This document shows, piece after piece, positions 23,724 to 34,555 of a DNA stretch of 64,000 nucleotides. This DNA comes from Isoetes taiwanensis. Its lineage: Eukaryota; Streptophyta; Lycopodiopsida; Isoetales; Isoetaceae. The translations under genes and the position numbers were made by a program. The stretch is from contig JAJEKV010000036.1 of assembly GCA_021234155.1 (NCBI GenBank), positions 12,601,426 to 12,665,425 of the forward strand, written 5' to 3'. The notes beneath the pieces are model-generated. The model made no database searches, was not told where the DNA came from, and worked only from the letters and a program-made list of their open reading frames with translations. Position 1 is the stretch's first letter; every line of letters starts with the position of its first letter.

Positions 23724-25178
23724 GTGAAACGCCAAACAGAGCATATTTGACTCCTAAGAAATTGCTAGCGTTAATGTCATAATGTTTCGGCTCCAAAAGT
23801 TTAGGCATTTGACACATCAGCATCTATCGACGGAAATATCAGAATCCTTTCCAGAATTAATGTGAAGAACCAAAGCATCAGTTAGGTAATGAACGTTTGT
23901 ACATGTATACCTAGACACCTTTGGGACTATATTTATAACGGCAGTTGCCATCAATGACACTTCTTTGTATATGACTTTGACCATTTTCTTCTTCTTTTTT
24001 TAATCCACAATTATATTCTTTAAAGCACTGTCACCTATCACCTCTCTATTCAGTCCTGCACACATTAAAATAAACACATAAAGAATACAGAATACATGGA
24101 TTAACAAATATTCTATCTTATGTTATCTTGTCTTATTTTTTATCATGACATATATAACCGAGTTCCAAATTTTCTTTTGTCTGATGTAATATTTCCGTTC
24201 CAGCAAAGAAATTAAGAACAACACGTCTACATCAAAAATATAACAGAAAAAATAAAAAAAAAAATTAGAAGAAAAAGAATGACTACCTGACACCCTAGTA
24301 TAAAGTTGAAAATTAAGAAAAGAGTGACGTCATGATGTGACCCAATCACAGCTTTTTGAATATGATATTGAAAGGATAATTAACTTTTTACTTCTGGCAA
24401 GGAATTGTTGAAATGATTTGTAGACTCAGTAAGTATCGTAACAGAGCAGTGTGCAGATGTTAGTTTAAGAAATCGATTTTGAAGTGTTTAATAAATTGAT
24501 TTTTTCTAGGCATGTCAAGGCGTAAAAAACGACTAGAATCTAAAGATAATATTAATTGTTGCACAGAAACGTCACCATACATGTTTGTTTCCTGCAGATG
24601 GCCAAGGAAATATTCCCCCAAGTAAAATTTACAGTTTATGCACGTGCACTCTGAATATGCTTACAAATGGTGTGTAATTTCATCCAGGAACAATCGTGGA
24701 TACAGTAGTATGCGACCCCCAAAATTATGATTTCTTTTTGAGTAGCCATGCTGGACTTATTCTGAGTAAATGACTTTTAATGTTCCAAAGACGAGCGACA
24801 CTAGCAGATATGAGTAATATGAGTACACATGCACCTGCAGGGAATGACTAGACCAACACACTAGATTGTTGTAATGGATGAGATTGATTTCAGCGTTGAT
24901 TGACTACAACATTTCATAAACGTTGTAGTATGAGATTATCTCTCAGTTGTTTGCACATAGCCAACTATTAATAGGGTTGCTATTCCAACAGGTAGGCGAA
25001 GACCACAACTGTTGTTTCAGCAGCTAAGTCAAAGTTCAAAATGGAACTCATTCATTTTGGAGTTTCCCTTCTATTTCCATTTTTTACTGATTTTTTCTTT
25101 CTCAAATATTACGCATCCCCTTTCTCTTTCTAATAACTTTAAGCCAGAATACTACCACAACAAATAAACATCACGTCC

Positions 25179-25499
25179 GGGTAAAAGCATGTTAGGGTGT
25201 ACCACTTTTGGAACCTGCAAAAGTACATACACTAGGTACTTCAGAACTGGGTACTTTCTCATTTTTATTTTCATTAAAACTAGTACAAAGGTCCAAAATA
25301 AAAGTCAAGGACGCATTAAGATTCAAAGTTAAGATAAAGATAATGCTACCGGAAACCAAAATATATATAAAAGTTCTAAAATGTAACTTTTATTGAGATA
25401 TTACACGGGTACCCAGTACCCAGTCCTGGGTACCTTTTTAGGTACTTTTTTGGTCACTAAATAATACTTTTTAAGGGACACCCTAACATGCTTTTACCC
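25179..25499. mobile_element. 321-bp MITE with perfect 22-bp terminal inverted repeats
   Basis: The ends begin GGGTAAAAGCATGTTAGG and are exact inverted copies over 22 bases (25179-25200 and 25478-25499). A 4-bp direct repeat GTCC flanks the element (25175-25178 and 25500-25503). Subterminal regions hold several GGTAC motifs in both orientations (AGGTACTT, GGGTACTT, GGGTACC). It has no coding capacity. Terminal sequence and 4-bp duplication do not match a superfamily I can name with certainty. It interrupts the AGO-like pseudogene. Confidence 0.85.
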
Positions 25500-25720
25500 G
25501 TCCAACATTGCCATCACATACTATCTCATACATGAATATCACGTCAAAAGCCACCAAAGGCCAAGATCTAACTCTCAACGTCACCTCATTATCGGAAGTA
25601 AGTATCGGAACAAAACAGTTGCCTCCACAGCTTGTTGTATTCAGCTTCCTACCCCTTTATGACTATGTATACTTCTCCCCTATCTTTCAGGTTCAATTTT
25701 AATAAATCTTATTGTATTCT

Positions 25721-25868
25721 GGAGCAGCTGCGCCATTTAAAGCAAAATGGGCCAGCTGCGCCATTTACCAGGCAAAGGAAAATGGCCCGTTTACAGGTAA
25801 ATGCCGCGGCGAAGCTGCACCATTTAAAGGTAAATGGCGCGACAGCACCATTTCGCAAATGGAGCAGC
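25721..25868. repeat. palindrome-rich insert of alternating CCATTT/AAATGG units
   Basis: About 148 bases carry four CCATTT and four AAATGG motifs in alternation, several extended to GCGCCATTTA and its exact complement TAAATGGCGC. It starts GGAGCAGC and ends TGGAGCAGC. It interrupts the point in copy A where copy B continues with the exon encoding FRDGVSEFQF. It is GC-rich against an AT-rich background and able to form several alternative hairpins. Confidence 0.65.
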
Positions 25869-26405
25869 ACGAGCGACACTAGCAAATATGAGTAATATGA
25901 GTATATATGCACATGCAGGGAACAACTAGACCAACACATTACATTGTTCTAATGGATGAGATTGATCTCAGCGTTGATGAACTACAATATTTGATAAACT
26001 ATCTCAACTACATGTATGTATGAGATTATCTCTCAATTGTTTGCACATAACCAAGAGCTAATAAGGTTGCCATTCCAACAACTATGCAAAGAGGACAACT
26101 GTTGTCTCAGCAAGTAAGTGGAAGTTCGAAATGGTACTCATTGAATTTTAGATATAATGACAGGAAGAAGTGATAATATCTTGAATTCTGTTCTAGTTAC
26201 TCCAAGTACGTATGCGCACTTAGCCGCCACAAAGACAAGATCATTTCTGGATGACGACAGCCTATGAGAATCTGCATCATCAGTAGGAGGAGGCTCTTCA
26301 GGGGGGACACCACAACCAACTCTGCCCCAGATCAAGCTGCACGACAAGATGTTCACCAGGATGTTTTTTGTGTAATGCTTAGTCAGAGCGACCATTCTAT
26401 TTATA

Positions 26406-26935
26406 GGGCCTTGTTTTCCCGCGTCACAAGCAGCACATAGAGGCCGTCCCCTTTAAGCTATACTCATATATGTTATGTGCTAGGATGGATAATGGACCTT
26501 ATCGTAAACATATAAGGGTGTACCTGGAAAGAACTTAGTATCTGGATTAGATCTTGTTTAGTTGTTCAAACATGAACATTTGTCAGATTGGTCTTTGCAA
26601 TATTTTCCTACAGGCAGACAATGATATAGCCAGAAAATGCATTAATTATGTCTTGTGCTGTCATATTTGATTTGCAGGGAATACAGCAATGATTTCGTCT
26701 GTCGTCATCTGGTATTCATCCTAAGAATTTAGCACGAGTATTGACATTAGGTAGTGGCAATAAAATTGGACAAAAATTAGCAGAGGTAAATGACAATTTG
26801 TTTACAATTATATGATCAGGCACTCATGCAACGAGTTTTACTGTTTAACCACTAGCATCTTTCTACTTTAAGCTGGTTTTTAGAGGAGGTTAACATTTAC
26901 CTCAAGCAAATTATGGAAATAACCCTTCAGGCCAA
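26406..26935. other. spacer between duplicated Argonaute blocks
   Basis: Contains the block GCTATACTCATATATGTTATG that recurs after copy B (about 29,918). This shows that the duplication unit extends past the Argonaute stop region. No gene is seen. Confidence 0.5.
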
Positions 26936-26939
26936 CAGA

Positions 26940-27960
26940 TGGAGAGGGTTATTCCTAGGTTGTTCCTCGTCAAGCACTTGTAATTAGTGCCATTTTCCAA
27001 CCATCAATGCCAAGCAGTTTTCTACCATTATGTATTAGTCCAAAGGTGTTATTGTCGTTGGAAGCAATGCCCTAGGAATCATTAGCATTTGCATTGCCTC
27101 CTCCCGATCTATCATTTCCACTTGATGCAGTCCCCCAACTATCATTATCACATGTTCCCCTGTTATCTGTATCACTATTACCAATGGCATTATGTTGATC
27201 TCCCCATCCACACTCAGTTCATTCTTTGGCTTTCTTCCATTGAAATTCTATTCGCCCACCCCACTCATTGTGATTTAAATTTCTTCTTACTCGTTTTCTG
27301 CCACACCTGTGGTCTCTGTCTCTATGGCAGTTGTCTAAATCATGACTTGAACATTCACGTGTAAAATGTCCAGTTCTTTCAGATTTTAAGCATCCTCAAC
27401 TGCTTGGACAACCCGATCACACACCAATTGGGCATTCCTATCTGAACTGTCCACTTTCTTTACACTCGAGGCATTCTGAACCACGCGATCTTCCTGATCC
27501 TCCATTACTTGGGTATTCCCGTGCAAGGTGTCCATTTTCTCCACATTTGAAGCATCCTGAGATACCCAAATCACCAGCTCCTCTTTTTCCAGATCCATAA
27601 TACTCTCCTCTGCCATGGCCATCTTGCGCATATTGCCGATGCCATTGATCTGACCCTTCATCACCTCCTCCACTACATGTGGTTCCTCATCTAACAGTTG
27701 TATTTCGTGTCGTCCTCCGACTATCATTGCCAACTAGTGTTCTATTATTATCTACTCCAGATGTGTTAGTTTCATTGGAAGCAATACCCCAACAATGATT
27801 AGCATTTGAGTTGTCTCCTCCCCATTTGTCATTTCCATTTGATGCAATTCCCCAACTATCATTCTTACCTAATTCCTTGTTATCTGTATCATTATTACCA
27901 ATAGCACCATGTTCATCTCCTCCCCATCGATACTCACAGAGCTTCGACGATGTTTAATGC
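26940..27960 (-). pseudogene. WG-motif and zinc-knuckle protein remnant, copy B
   Basis: One minus-strand frame stays recognisable for about 1 kb despite several stops. Reading 5' to 3' from 27,930 it gives NDSWGIASNGNDKWGGDN and NHCWGIASNETN, a Gly/Arg stretch, then SGCFKCGENGHLAREYPS, SECLECKESGQFR (stop) ECP, and GCLKSERTGHFTRECSS. Next comes another WG block with DNDSWGTASSGNDRSGG. This is two tandem sub-units of W-G/G-W motifs separated by two to three CCHC-type knuckles with individual Cys losses. W-G/G-W repeats are the known Argonaute-binding (AGO-hook) signature in plant RdDM proteins such as KTF1/SPT5L and NRPE1. Whether this derives from such a protein is inference. It cannot be expressed intact. 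Confidence 0.55.
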
Positions 27961-28074
27961 TTTAAAATTTCAACAAAAAAAGCCACTAGAGTTTATTCTA
28001 TGCATTCTACCTCAGAAAGACTAATCTGTATATAATGGTTTGATTCCTTTTATATGTAGTTTACGAAGGAAGAT

Positions 28075-29897
28075 GCAATGCATACTTATGCAGAGAGATG
28101 TTCTAAAGGGCCGGTTAATAAACTGTTTCTATCAGGCGTTGGACTTATTAATCAGTGTATAGTTCCTCCCCGTAATAAAAATGATCAGTACTTGACGAAC
28201 GTGTCTTTGAAAATTAATGCCAAGGTAACACACTTGGTACCCCATAATGACTCCCCTGATCATTGAACTGAAGACTTACTTTCGAAACTGTACTGTGGAG
28301 GATGTAATACGGTGTTATCGATGGAGTTTGATCGTGGTCTTCCAAAGGTCTCCAGAGGGCCAACTATAATCTTTGTAGTGGATGTGTCGCATGGAGCCCC
28401 ATTCTTGTTAAAGTGACCATCAATTCCAGCTATAAGGATTGAACTGTGTGTGCAGCTGACATTTCAAGTTTCAATTTATTATATTCCTATTTTGACTTGC
28501 AGCAGGTAGTGGGCTGTACAGATTACCCAAGGATATCTCAATTTGCCGCATGGGTCAAAACACAATCATCAAAATGTGAAACTATCAATCCGTTGGGAAT
28601 TGTTGAAAGGGTTTACAAACTCAGTAAGTATTGGAACAAAACAGTTGCCTTCATAGCTTGTTGTCTTCAGGTTCCCACTGCTTTATGGCTATGTATAGTT
28701 CTCTCCCATTTCTCAGGTTAAATTTTATTGTATTTTGGACTTTCGGGATGGTGTTAGCGAATCCCAGTTTGCAACTGTTCTTAATGTAGACTTAGCAGCA
28801 CTACGAAAGGAATGCAGATGTTAGGTTGAGAAATTGATTTTGAAATGTTTAATAATTTGGTTTTTTGTAGGCATGTGAAGGCTTGGAAGACGATTATAAT
28901 CCAAAGATAACATTAATTGTTGCACTGAAACGTCACCATACATGTTTCTTTCGTGCGAATAGCCAAGGAAATATTTTCCCAAGTAAAGTTTTCAGTTTAT
29001 GCACGTGTACTCTCAATATGTTTACAAAATCAGTAAGTATTGGAACAAAACAGTTGCCTCCACAGCTTGTTGTCTTCAGGTTCCCACCACTTTATAGCTA
29101 TGTATAGTTCTCTCCCATTTTTCAGGTTCAATTTTAATAAATTTTATTGTATTTTGGACTTTCGGGATGGTGTTAGCGAATTCCAGTTTGCAACTGTTCT
29201 TAATGTAGACTTGGCAGCACTACGAAAGGAATGCAGATGTTAGCTTGAGAAATCGATTTTGAAATGTTTAATAAATTGATTTTTTGCAGGCATGTGAAGG
29301 CTTGAAAGACGACTATAATCCAAAGATAACATTAACTTCCACTGAAACGTCACCATACATGTTTCTTTCGTGCGAATAGCCAAGGAAATATTTTCCCAAG
29401 TAAAGTTTTCAGTTTATGCACGTGTACTCTCAATATGTTTACAAATGGTGTGTGATTTCACCCAGGAACAAACATGGATACAGTAGTATGCGACCCCCAA
29501 AAGTATGATTTCTTTTTGAGTAGCCATACTGGACTTATTGTGAGTAAAATGACTTTTAACGTTCCAAAGACGAAGTCACACTAGCAGCACAACTGTTGTT
29601 TCAGCAGGTAAGTCGAAGTTCAAAATGGAAATCATTGAATTTTAGTTGTAATGACGGGAAAAAGTAATAATATCTTGAATTCTGTTCCAGTTACTCCAAT
29701 TATGTATGAGCACTTAGTTGTCAGAAAGGCAAGATCATTTCTGGATGACGACAGCCTATCAGAATTTGCATCATCAGTAGAAGGAGGCTCTTCAGGGGGG
29801 AACAGTATAGTCAACTCTGCCCCAGTTTCTGTAATGCTCAGGCACAACGAGCATTCTATTTATAGGGCCTTGTTTTCCCGTGTCACAGAGAACACAT
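28075..29897 (+). pseudogene. AGO4-clade ARGONAUTE pseudogene, copy B (Mid/PIWI exons)
   Basis: Better preserved than copy A. Segments in order are GLINQCIVPPRNKNDQYLTN with VSLKINAKV (about 28,145-28,225, the end of Mid); PTIIFVVDVSHGAPF (first PIWI Asp region); after an intron, GCTDYPRISQFAAWVKTQSS (about 28,505); DFRDGVSESQF and LNVDLAALRKEC (third catalytic Asp context); DDYNPKITLIVALKRHHTCF; GTNMDTVVCDPQKYDFFLSS with HTGLIV (about 29,465-29,550); and the C-terminal exon with YEHLVVRKARSFLDDDSLSE, SSVEGGSSGG and VMLRHNEHS. The catalytic Asp residues are present, but stops, missing exons and the tandem exon duplication rule out function. It is related to copy A by duplication of a larger unit that includes the neighbouring WG/zinc-knuckle segment. 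Confidence 0.8.
28612..29437 (+). repeat. ~410-bp tandem exon duplication inside AGO-like copy B
   Basis: Units 28612-29020 and 29021-29437 are nearly identical. Both contain CAGTAAGTATTGGAACAAAA, the FRDGVSE exon, its following intron and the HHTCF exon segment. The junction lies in TTTACAAA, which occurs at both ends, suggesting unequal exchange or replication slippage at a short microhomology. Confidence 0.85.
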
Positions 29898-30269
29898 AGA
29901 GGCCGTCCGCTTTAAGCTATGCTCATATATATTATGTGCTAGGATGGACAATGTTCCTTATCATAAACATATAAGGGTGTACCTAGGAAGAAGTTCGTGT
30001 CTGGATCAGGCACTCTATGGAGGAAGTTGCGCCATTTTTGGGAAAAACATATTTTTTTTGTCAACAATGAGACTTCGGGTCATCAACACCTAGATCTAGT
30101 TCGGGTTATTATCAAGATAATCTCCCATTTGTTTTTGCAATCACCTTCGGTTCCTAACTGTTCCCAATTTTAACTTTGTTTCATCTAACGAATGTGAATA
30201 GAAAGATCGTGGTAATTTTAAGAACACTAGGGAAAACCAATTCTTTTCATTTACTGATAAGAAGATATG

Positions 30270-30600
30270 ACTTTTCCTTCCTATATAAAGCAATGTCCTA
30301 TTATGAGTAGTTTATCTCTTCCCCATCTACAGTCAGTTGATTCTTTGGGTTTGTTCCATTTAGATTTTGTTCATCCACTCCACTTATTCTCATTAGAATT
30401 TCTTCTTCGTACATGTTCTTCCTCACTGACGACCTTTGCCTCTATAACAACTATGTGAATCAAGACTTGGAAATTCCCGTCCAAACTGTCCGCTTTGTCC
30501 ACACTTCAAGCATCCTAAACTACTTGAACCACCCGCTACTACAACGTCGATCTTCCACCATTTGCGCCATAAGAACAAAACCAAAAGGGCCGATTAACAT
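30270..30600 (-). pseudogene. zinc-knuckle remnant, copy C
   Basis: The minus strand reads GGSSSLGCLKCGQSGQFGRE FPS, one CCHC knuckle with the His and last Cys altered, followed by CYRGKGRQ and a stop, in the same layout as copies A and B. No Argonaute segment follows on the right, so this is a partial third unit of the duplication series. Confidence 0.45.
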
Positions 30601-32370
30601 GATCTAGTTTCGTCGTCAAACTCTACACCTCCATTTGCTATTTGCAACACGTTTCTTAGGCTCCGTCATGGCATCACTACCATACACTACAACAACTCCG
30701 GTGTTTGCCATAGTCACAATTTCACAATTAGATTTTTTATTAGATTTCGACGAAGCAAGGGGAATATTTCCTCTCAGATTTCGACGAACGTGAAACTTCA
30801 ATCTGGACAATGAATATTTAAAGCCTGAAATTCCTTGGACCTGCTTGCCCATAATGGATGGTCAGGATTCGCCCTGCCCCCTTCCATCCAACGATGTAAA
30901 GATGTCATTGCATTCCCTTTGGATGGCCATCCGATGACCTTTTTATAATGCCCCATGACGTATCAAGTTTTGGAGCCTTCATTTTCTTTTAAACGGTGGC
31001 AATTTAAGGTAATCCATGGGGTATGTATGCATGGGGTATTGATGGGGGGTATAATATATCCCCCTCATCCTTATATCCTTTACAACCTCATGCGATGATG
31101 GGCCTCCATCATCGCATTCGCTTGTGTCGTGTCCATAGTATTGCTGACTGCCATTGTTTGGAGAGCTATTTATTCTCCAGATATCTTCATATATGTTCGT
31201 ATATTTGCATTGAACTTGCTATTTGGGACTCAATTATACTTGTTCATTGAACGCATATTTTATGCAAACACAATGTTCTTTAAAAGATGTGGAAGATCTA
31301 TCATAGGTTATCTTTAGTGAGTGCAAGTTAGAAGTGATATAATATCAATTGAAATACTAACTTCATAAACTGCAAACCCTAACATTACTTGGTATATGAT
31401 ATTGACCATTGTATTTGGAATTGAACTTGCAACAGTCAGATATAGAACAGAATAAACTAAAGGAGTTCAAGACATTGAAGTCAAATTATTTTATTGATCG
31501 AAGCAGTAACAACTATAGAGCAAAATTTTTCAAAAAAACATAGATATTATTTAACTTTCACCATAAAACATGTCTATGAAAGTGATACCCTCTCACACTT
31601 TAAGGTAGGAAAATTGAGCTTAGAATATTAACCATATATTCTTTTAAAAGTAAAACTACCATGTTCATGTCCACACCTGGCCAGCCTCCTTGCATTTAGC
31701 ACAATAATATGCTGGAAAATAAAACCACCTAAATATCTTAAAGATGGCTCTAGTTTGCAAGTAAGTCAGATTATTTGGCCTAGCTAGTACTTCCTCAAAG
31801 AACTTCCTTTTCCATTGTAGGCAAACTTCAGAATGCTCCTTCTTATCACGCTCGATAAATGCATGATCGAAATCGAAAATAGAGTAAGTAGAAAGAACTC
31901 TGATTACCTGTAGCCAGAAAAACAATAATTAGCCTAAACACGGTAACATTTAATTGGCCAAGAGATAAACTATAAACTTTTCTGGCTTAAAGCCCTTCAA
32001 CCATAAATGGAAGCTTCATTTTATGAATTATTGAAATTATGAATACTTCAGCCCAGTAAAGGATAGGAAATACTTCCTCTGATGTAGTTACCAGCGTGGA
32101 TTTATGAATAAGCATATGACAAACAGCTTCACATTCAATGCTGCTTGATATAGTCCATCTAACATTTTTAGGTTCTTATATTCAATCCAACTACAATATT
32201 ACAAATCATGGAAAGGGCATTCAATTATGTATATTATATTTATCGGGAGTCTGATCATACATTGGAGAACATAAAACAGTGAGGGAAGTAAAAATCGATC
32301 ACATAAGGAAAACATTCAGCAAAACAAAATGATGTTCTTCTCTAAACATAAAAGGCTCTCAGAACACTAA
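30601..32370. other. gene-poor stretch with weak minus-strand coding hints
   Basis: A 78-codon minus frame at 30616-30852 and an exon-like minus segment at about 31,700-31,908 look like possible coding pieces. The second follows an AG acceptor and reads RVLSTYSIFDFDHAFIERDK. I recognise neither and could not connect them. The rest is AT-rich. A perfect 12-bp-stem hairpin is listed separately. Confidence 0.35.
31090..31117. repeat. perfect 12-bp-stem hairpin
   Basis: ATGCGATGATGG and its exact reverse complement CCATCATCGCAT flank a GCCT loop. No partner repeat or adjacent gene was seen. It could be a solitary foldback or the remains of a miniature element. Confidence 0.65.
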
Positions 32371-33819
32371 TTAACTTCGAGGCTTCAGCCTATGTAAAGC
32401 TGCACCTTCCAGAACTTTCATGTTCCATTGAAGTTCATCTCCATGCAATTTAAATTCTAAGATATCACCAAGTCGTAAGCCAAACAATTTTTTGAAAGCA
32501 TTCCAACCATGGCTGAGACAATGCTTGCTTTTTTTTGCTTGCTAACCCTGCTTTCTGATCACCAGATCTGATAATTACCACAGTGGATCCTTTGGGAGGA
32601 TTTCGCCACCTATCTTGTTGTTCTAGTATCTAAGCAAAAAGAAAGGAGTAGTAATTCAAAACATTTATAATACTTGAAAGCAAAAGATAATACAGCAGTA
32701 CCAGGCCTCTGTTGAAGTTAGCTTTGAGCAGAGGAACACGGAATGCTTTCTTTGATATTGGTTCTTCTTCATCAGATAAATCATCGTCAGTAACAAAAAC
32801 CTCATTCTCGGCATCGACGTGCACAGAAAAATCGTTCTTAATATCATGCCCAGCCTTTTTATTTGTATTAGCAGGTCCATTGTCGCTAGGAGCGCCAAGT
32901 TCCCAATTACCAAGAGGCATTAGAGGTAATTTGAGATCTCCTTTTGTCCCCATAAGAATCTTCCAATAGAATGAGTACTCTACATCAAACTGCAATTAAT
33001 GCAGCATTAACAACTTCATTGCCGTCGTTTTTTCCCTATAACTTTTGATCTACTCATGAAAATGCTGCGGCGTTTGTTGCATTAGATGCAGAATGAAAAG
33101 ATCTTTCAAGTGATATATGGTTATGATGTATTTCAATACAAGACATATGTGTTAACCTTAAAAAATATGATTTTTTGCTCTTTTCTTATATATTTACATC
33201 CCAAAAGATATAACAATGGGTTGTCATTAGAAAGATCTTGAGGAGACGAATCCATTGCCACAAATAGTGTTCGAATCGGAGTTTTTGATCAAAAGTTATA
33301 GTAGAAAAATGACACTGCAAAAGTTAGTTAGAACTGCATTAATTACTGCTGCCACATAATACTGGAATAAAATACACTGGAGCTCTTCTCTTATTGGACA
33401 GTTTAAAAAGATGATGTGGCTTTTTAAGCATCCCTTAATGGGACAAAATGAGATCTCAAATTACCTCTAATGTTTTACACGATAAGTCCCATCAAGAGCT
33501 CTTGCTGTCAGGTTTGTGCCGATATTTGATGTGAAACACAGAAGAGCAGTGCCATCAGTTATGTTGTTTTCGCGAAAAAGCTCCCATCCTTCAGCGAAGA
33601 AGATTCTTTTGCCCATTGATACGGTGAAGACAGAATCATTTTTTCGATTCGAACCAACAGCAGTGATTTCTTTATCCAGTGCTACTGCAACTCCCTCCAG
33701 CTCCTACAGCATGCTTAAAACGTCAGTGATCACAAGGAGACAGAATAATATAAAGAAATACAACCCTTTCTTACCAGCAACTCGCCAAATTTGACGTCGA
33801 CCAGAAACACAGTCGCCAT
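32371..33819 (-). pseudogene. B3-domain gene, inverted paralogue with a homopolymer frameshift
   Basis: Minus-strand exons are 33819-33775, 33703-33479, 32989-32702 and 32629-32371, all phase 0 at GT/AG sites. Exon 1 gives MATVFLVDVKFGELL, the counterpart of the first exon at 16,653. Exon 2 holds the first B3 domain (MGKRIFFAEGWELFRENN, DGTALLCF). Exon 3 is an acidic linker with KKAFRVPLL. Exon 4 begins ILEQQDRWRNPPKGS. In exon 4 a run of eight A (plus-strand T at 32,529-32,536) puts the second B3 domain out of frame, with TGA at 32,465-32,467. With seven A the frame would continue through KHCLSHGWNAF and LGDILEFKLHGDE to TAA at 32,371. It is thus either a recent pseudogene or a sequencing error. 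The intron between exons 2 and 3 is absent from the paralogue and contains a MITE. Confidence 0.72.
32994..33344. mobile_element. MITE (~351 bp) within a B3-gene intron
   Basis: Outer ends AATTAATGCAG and CTGCATTAATT are exact inverted copies. The inverted similarity continues inward for about 60 bases at roughly 80%, including a perfect CTATAACTTTTGATC at 33038-33052 against its complement at 33289-33303. The element lies inside the intron 32,990-33,478. Its left edge is about 3 bases from the splice acceptor, so the intron's branch and acceptor region is largely made of MITE sequence. A target-site duplication cannot be separated from the AT-rich terminus. Confidence 0.7.
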
Positions 33820-34555
33820 CAACAAACTTTTGTGCTTTACAGTGTCGGATTGATTAGGCGGGAGAGCAATTCAGTTAAGAGAAAGCAGAGTAAACAAAGG
33901 AACGGAGGAATCGAAACAGAGTAGAGATTTAATATCCTATTATAATTATTACATATCTAGTCATGCCCTGTCATTTTTAATGACTGACGATGCCTTCTTA
34001 CATAAATATTCCATTTAACATTTGCCTATGAATATTATATATTGCATAAATCAATCTAAGATTATATAGATGGCATGCATATAATTGAACTGAATTCATT
34101 TAGAATTCTAACAATTGGGGGTTTACATCCAAGGGGCATGGCTTTCTAAGACTCATACAATATATGAATTCAGAGGAAAGGAGAACAAACTACTTATTTC
34201 TTAGAAAATGAACTACATAAACAAATAAGAATTGGATAAACAGAATATCTCTAGCAACAATCTTCCAAACACACCATTGTCGTATGAGAAACGATGATTT
34301 AAACAACATATCTGTTTATTTGACTGAGTTAGACACCAAATATCTCCATAGAAGAAGCCAACTTGGGATATGGATTCAAACGTCTATTCTCTAAAATGAA
34401 GGCAATACACAAAGGAGACCAGAATTTATAATCTATGCAAGATGAATTCGTAAATTTGAAGGTATTAATCAACCCATGTGGTGAATCATGTGGTGACATG
34501 TAGTGCATGTGGTGAATCATGTGGTGAATGATGTCACCATTTAAACCCTAAAAAT
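33820..34555. other. intergenic, no gene seen
   Basis: AT-rich. Contains a segment (about 34,190-34,245) that recurs with changes at about 36,150-36,205, just before the Helitron fragment. A short GTGGTGAATCATGTGGTGA direct repeat lies at about 34,478-34,528. Confidence 0.45.

Larger units (their letters stand above)
23086..26405 (+). pseudogene. AGO4-clade ARGONAUTE pseudogene, copy A (Mid/PIWI exons)
   Basis: Exon-like pieces of an Argonaute are spread over 3.3 kb in order. PSIIFGMDVSHATPF (about 23,270-23,330) holds the first catalytic Asp of PIWI. A GT-AG intron then leads to a segment with FQFDAQVRRQSQKCESIN (about 23,424-23,515). TTRPTHYIVLMDEIDL with DELQYLINYLNYMYV (about 25,925-26,015) holds the catalytic-His region. 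The last exon has TYAHLAATKTRSFLDDDSL, a stop, SSVGGGSSGG and the C-terminal LHDKMFTRMFFV (about 26,185-26,373). AGO4-type proteins bind 24-nt siRNAs in RNA-directed DNA methylation. Retained introns mean duplication, not retroposition. Frameshifts, stops, a 75-bp tandem repeat, a MITE and a palindrome-rich insert make it non-functional. The N/PAZ half is absent. Confidence 0.78.
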
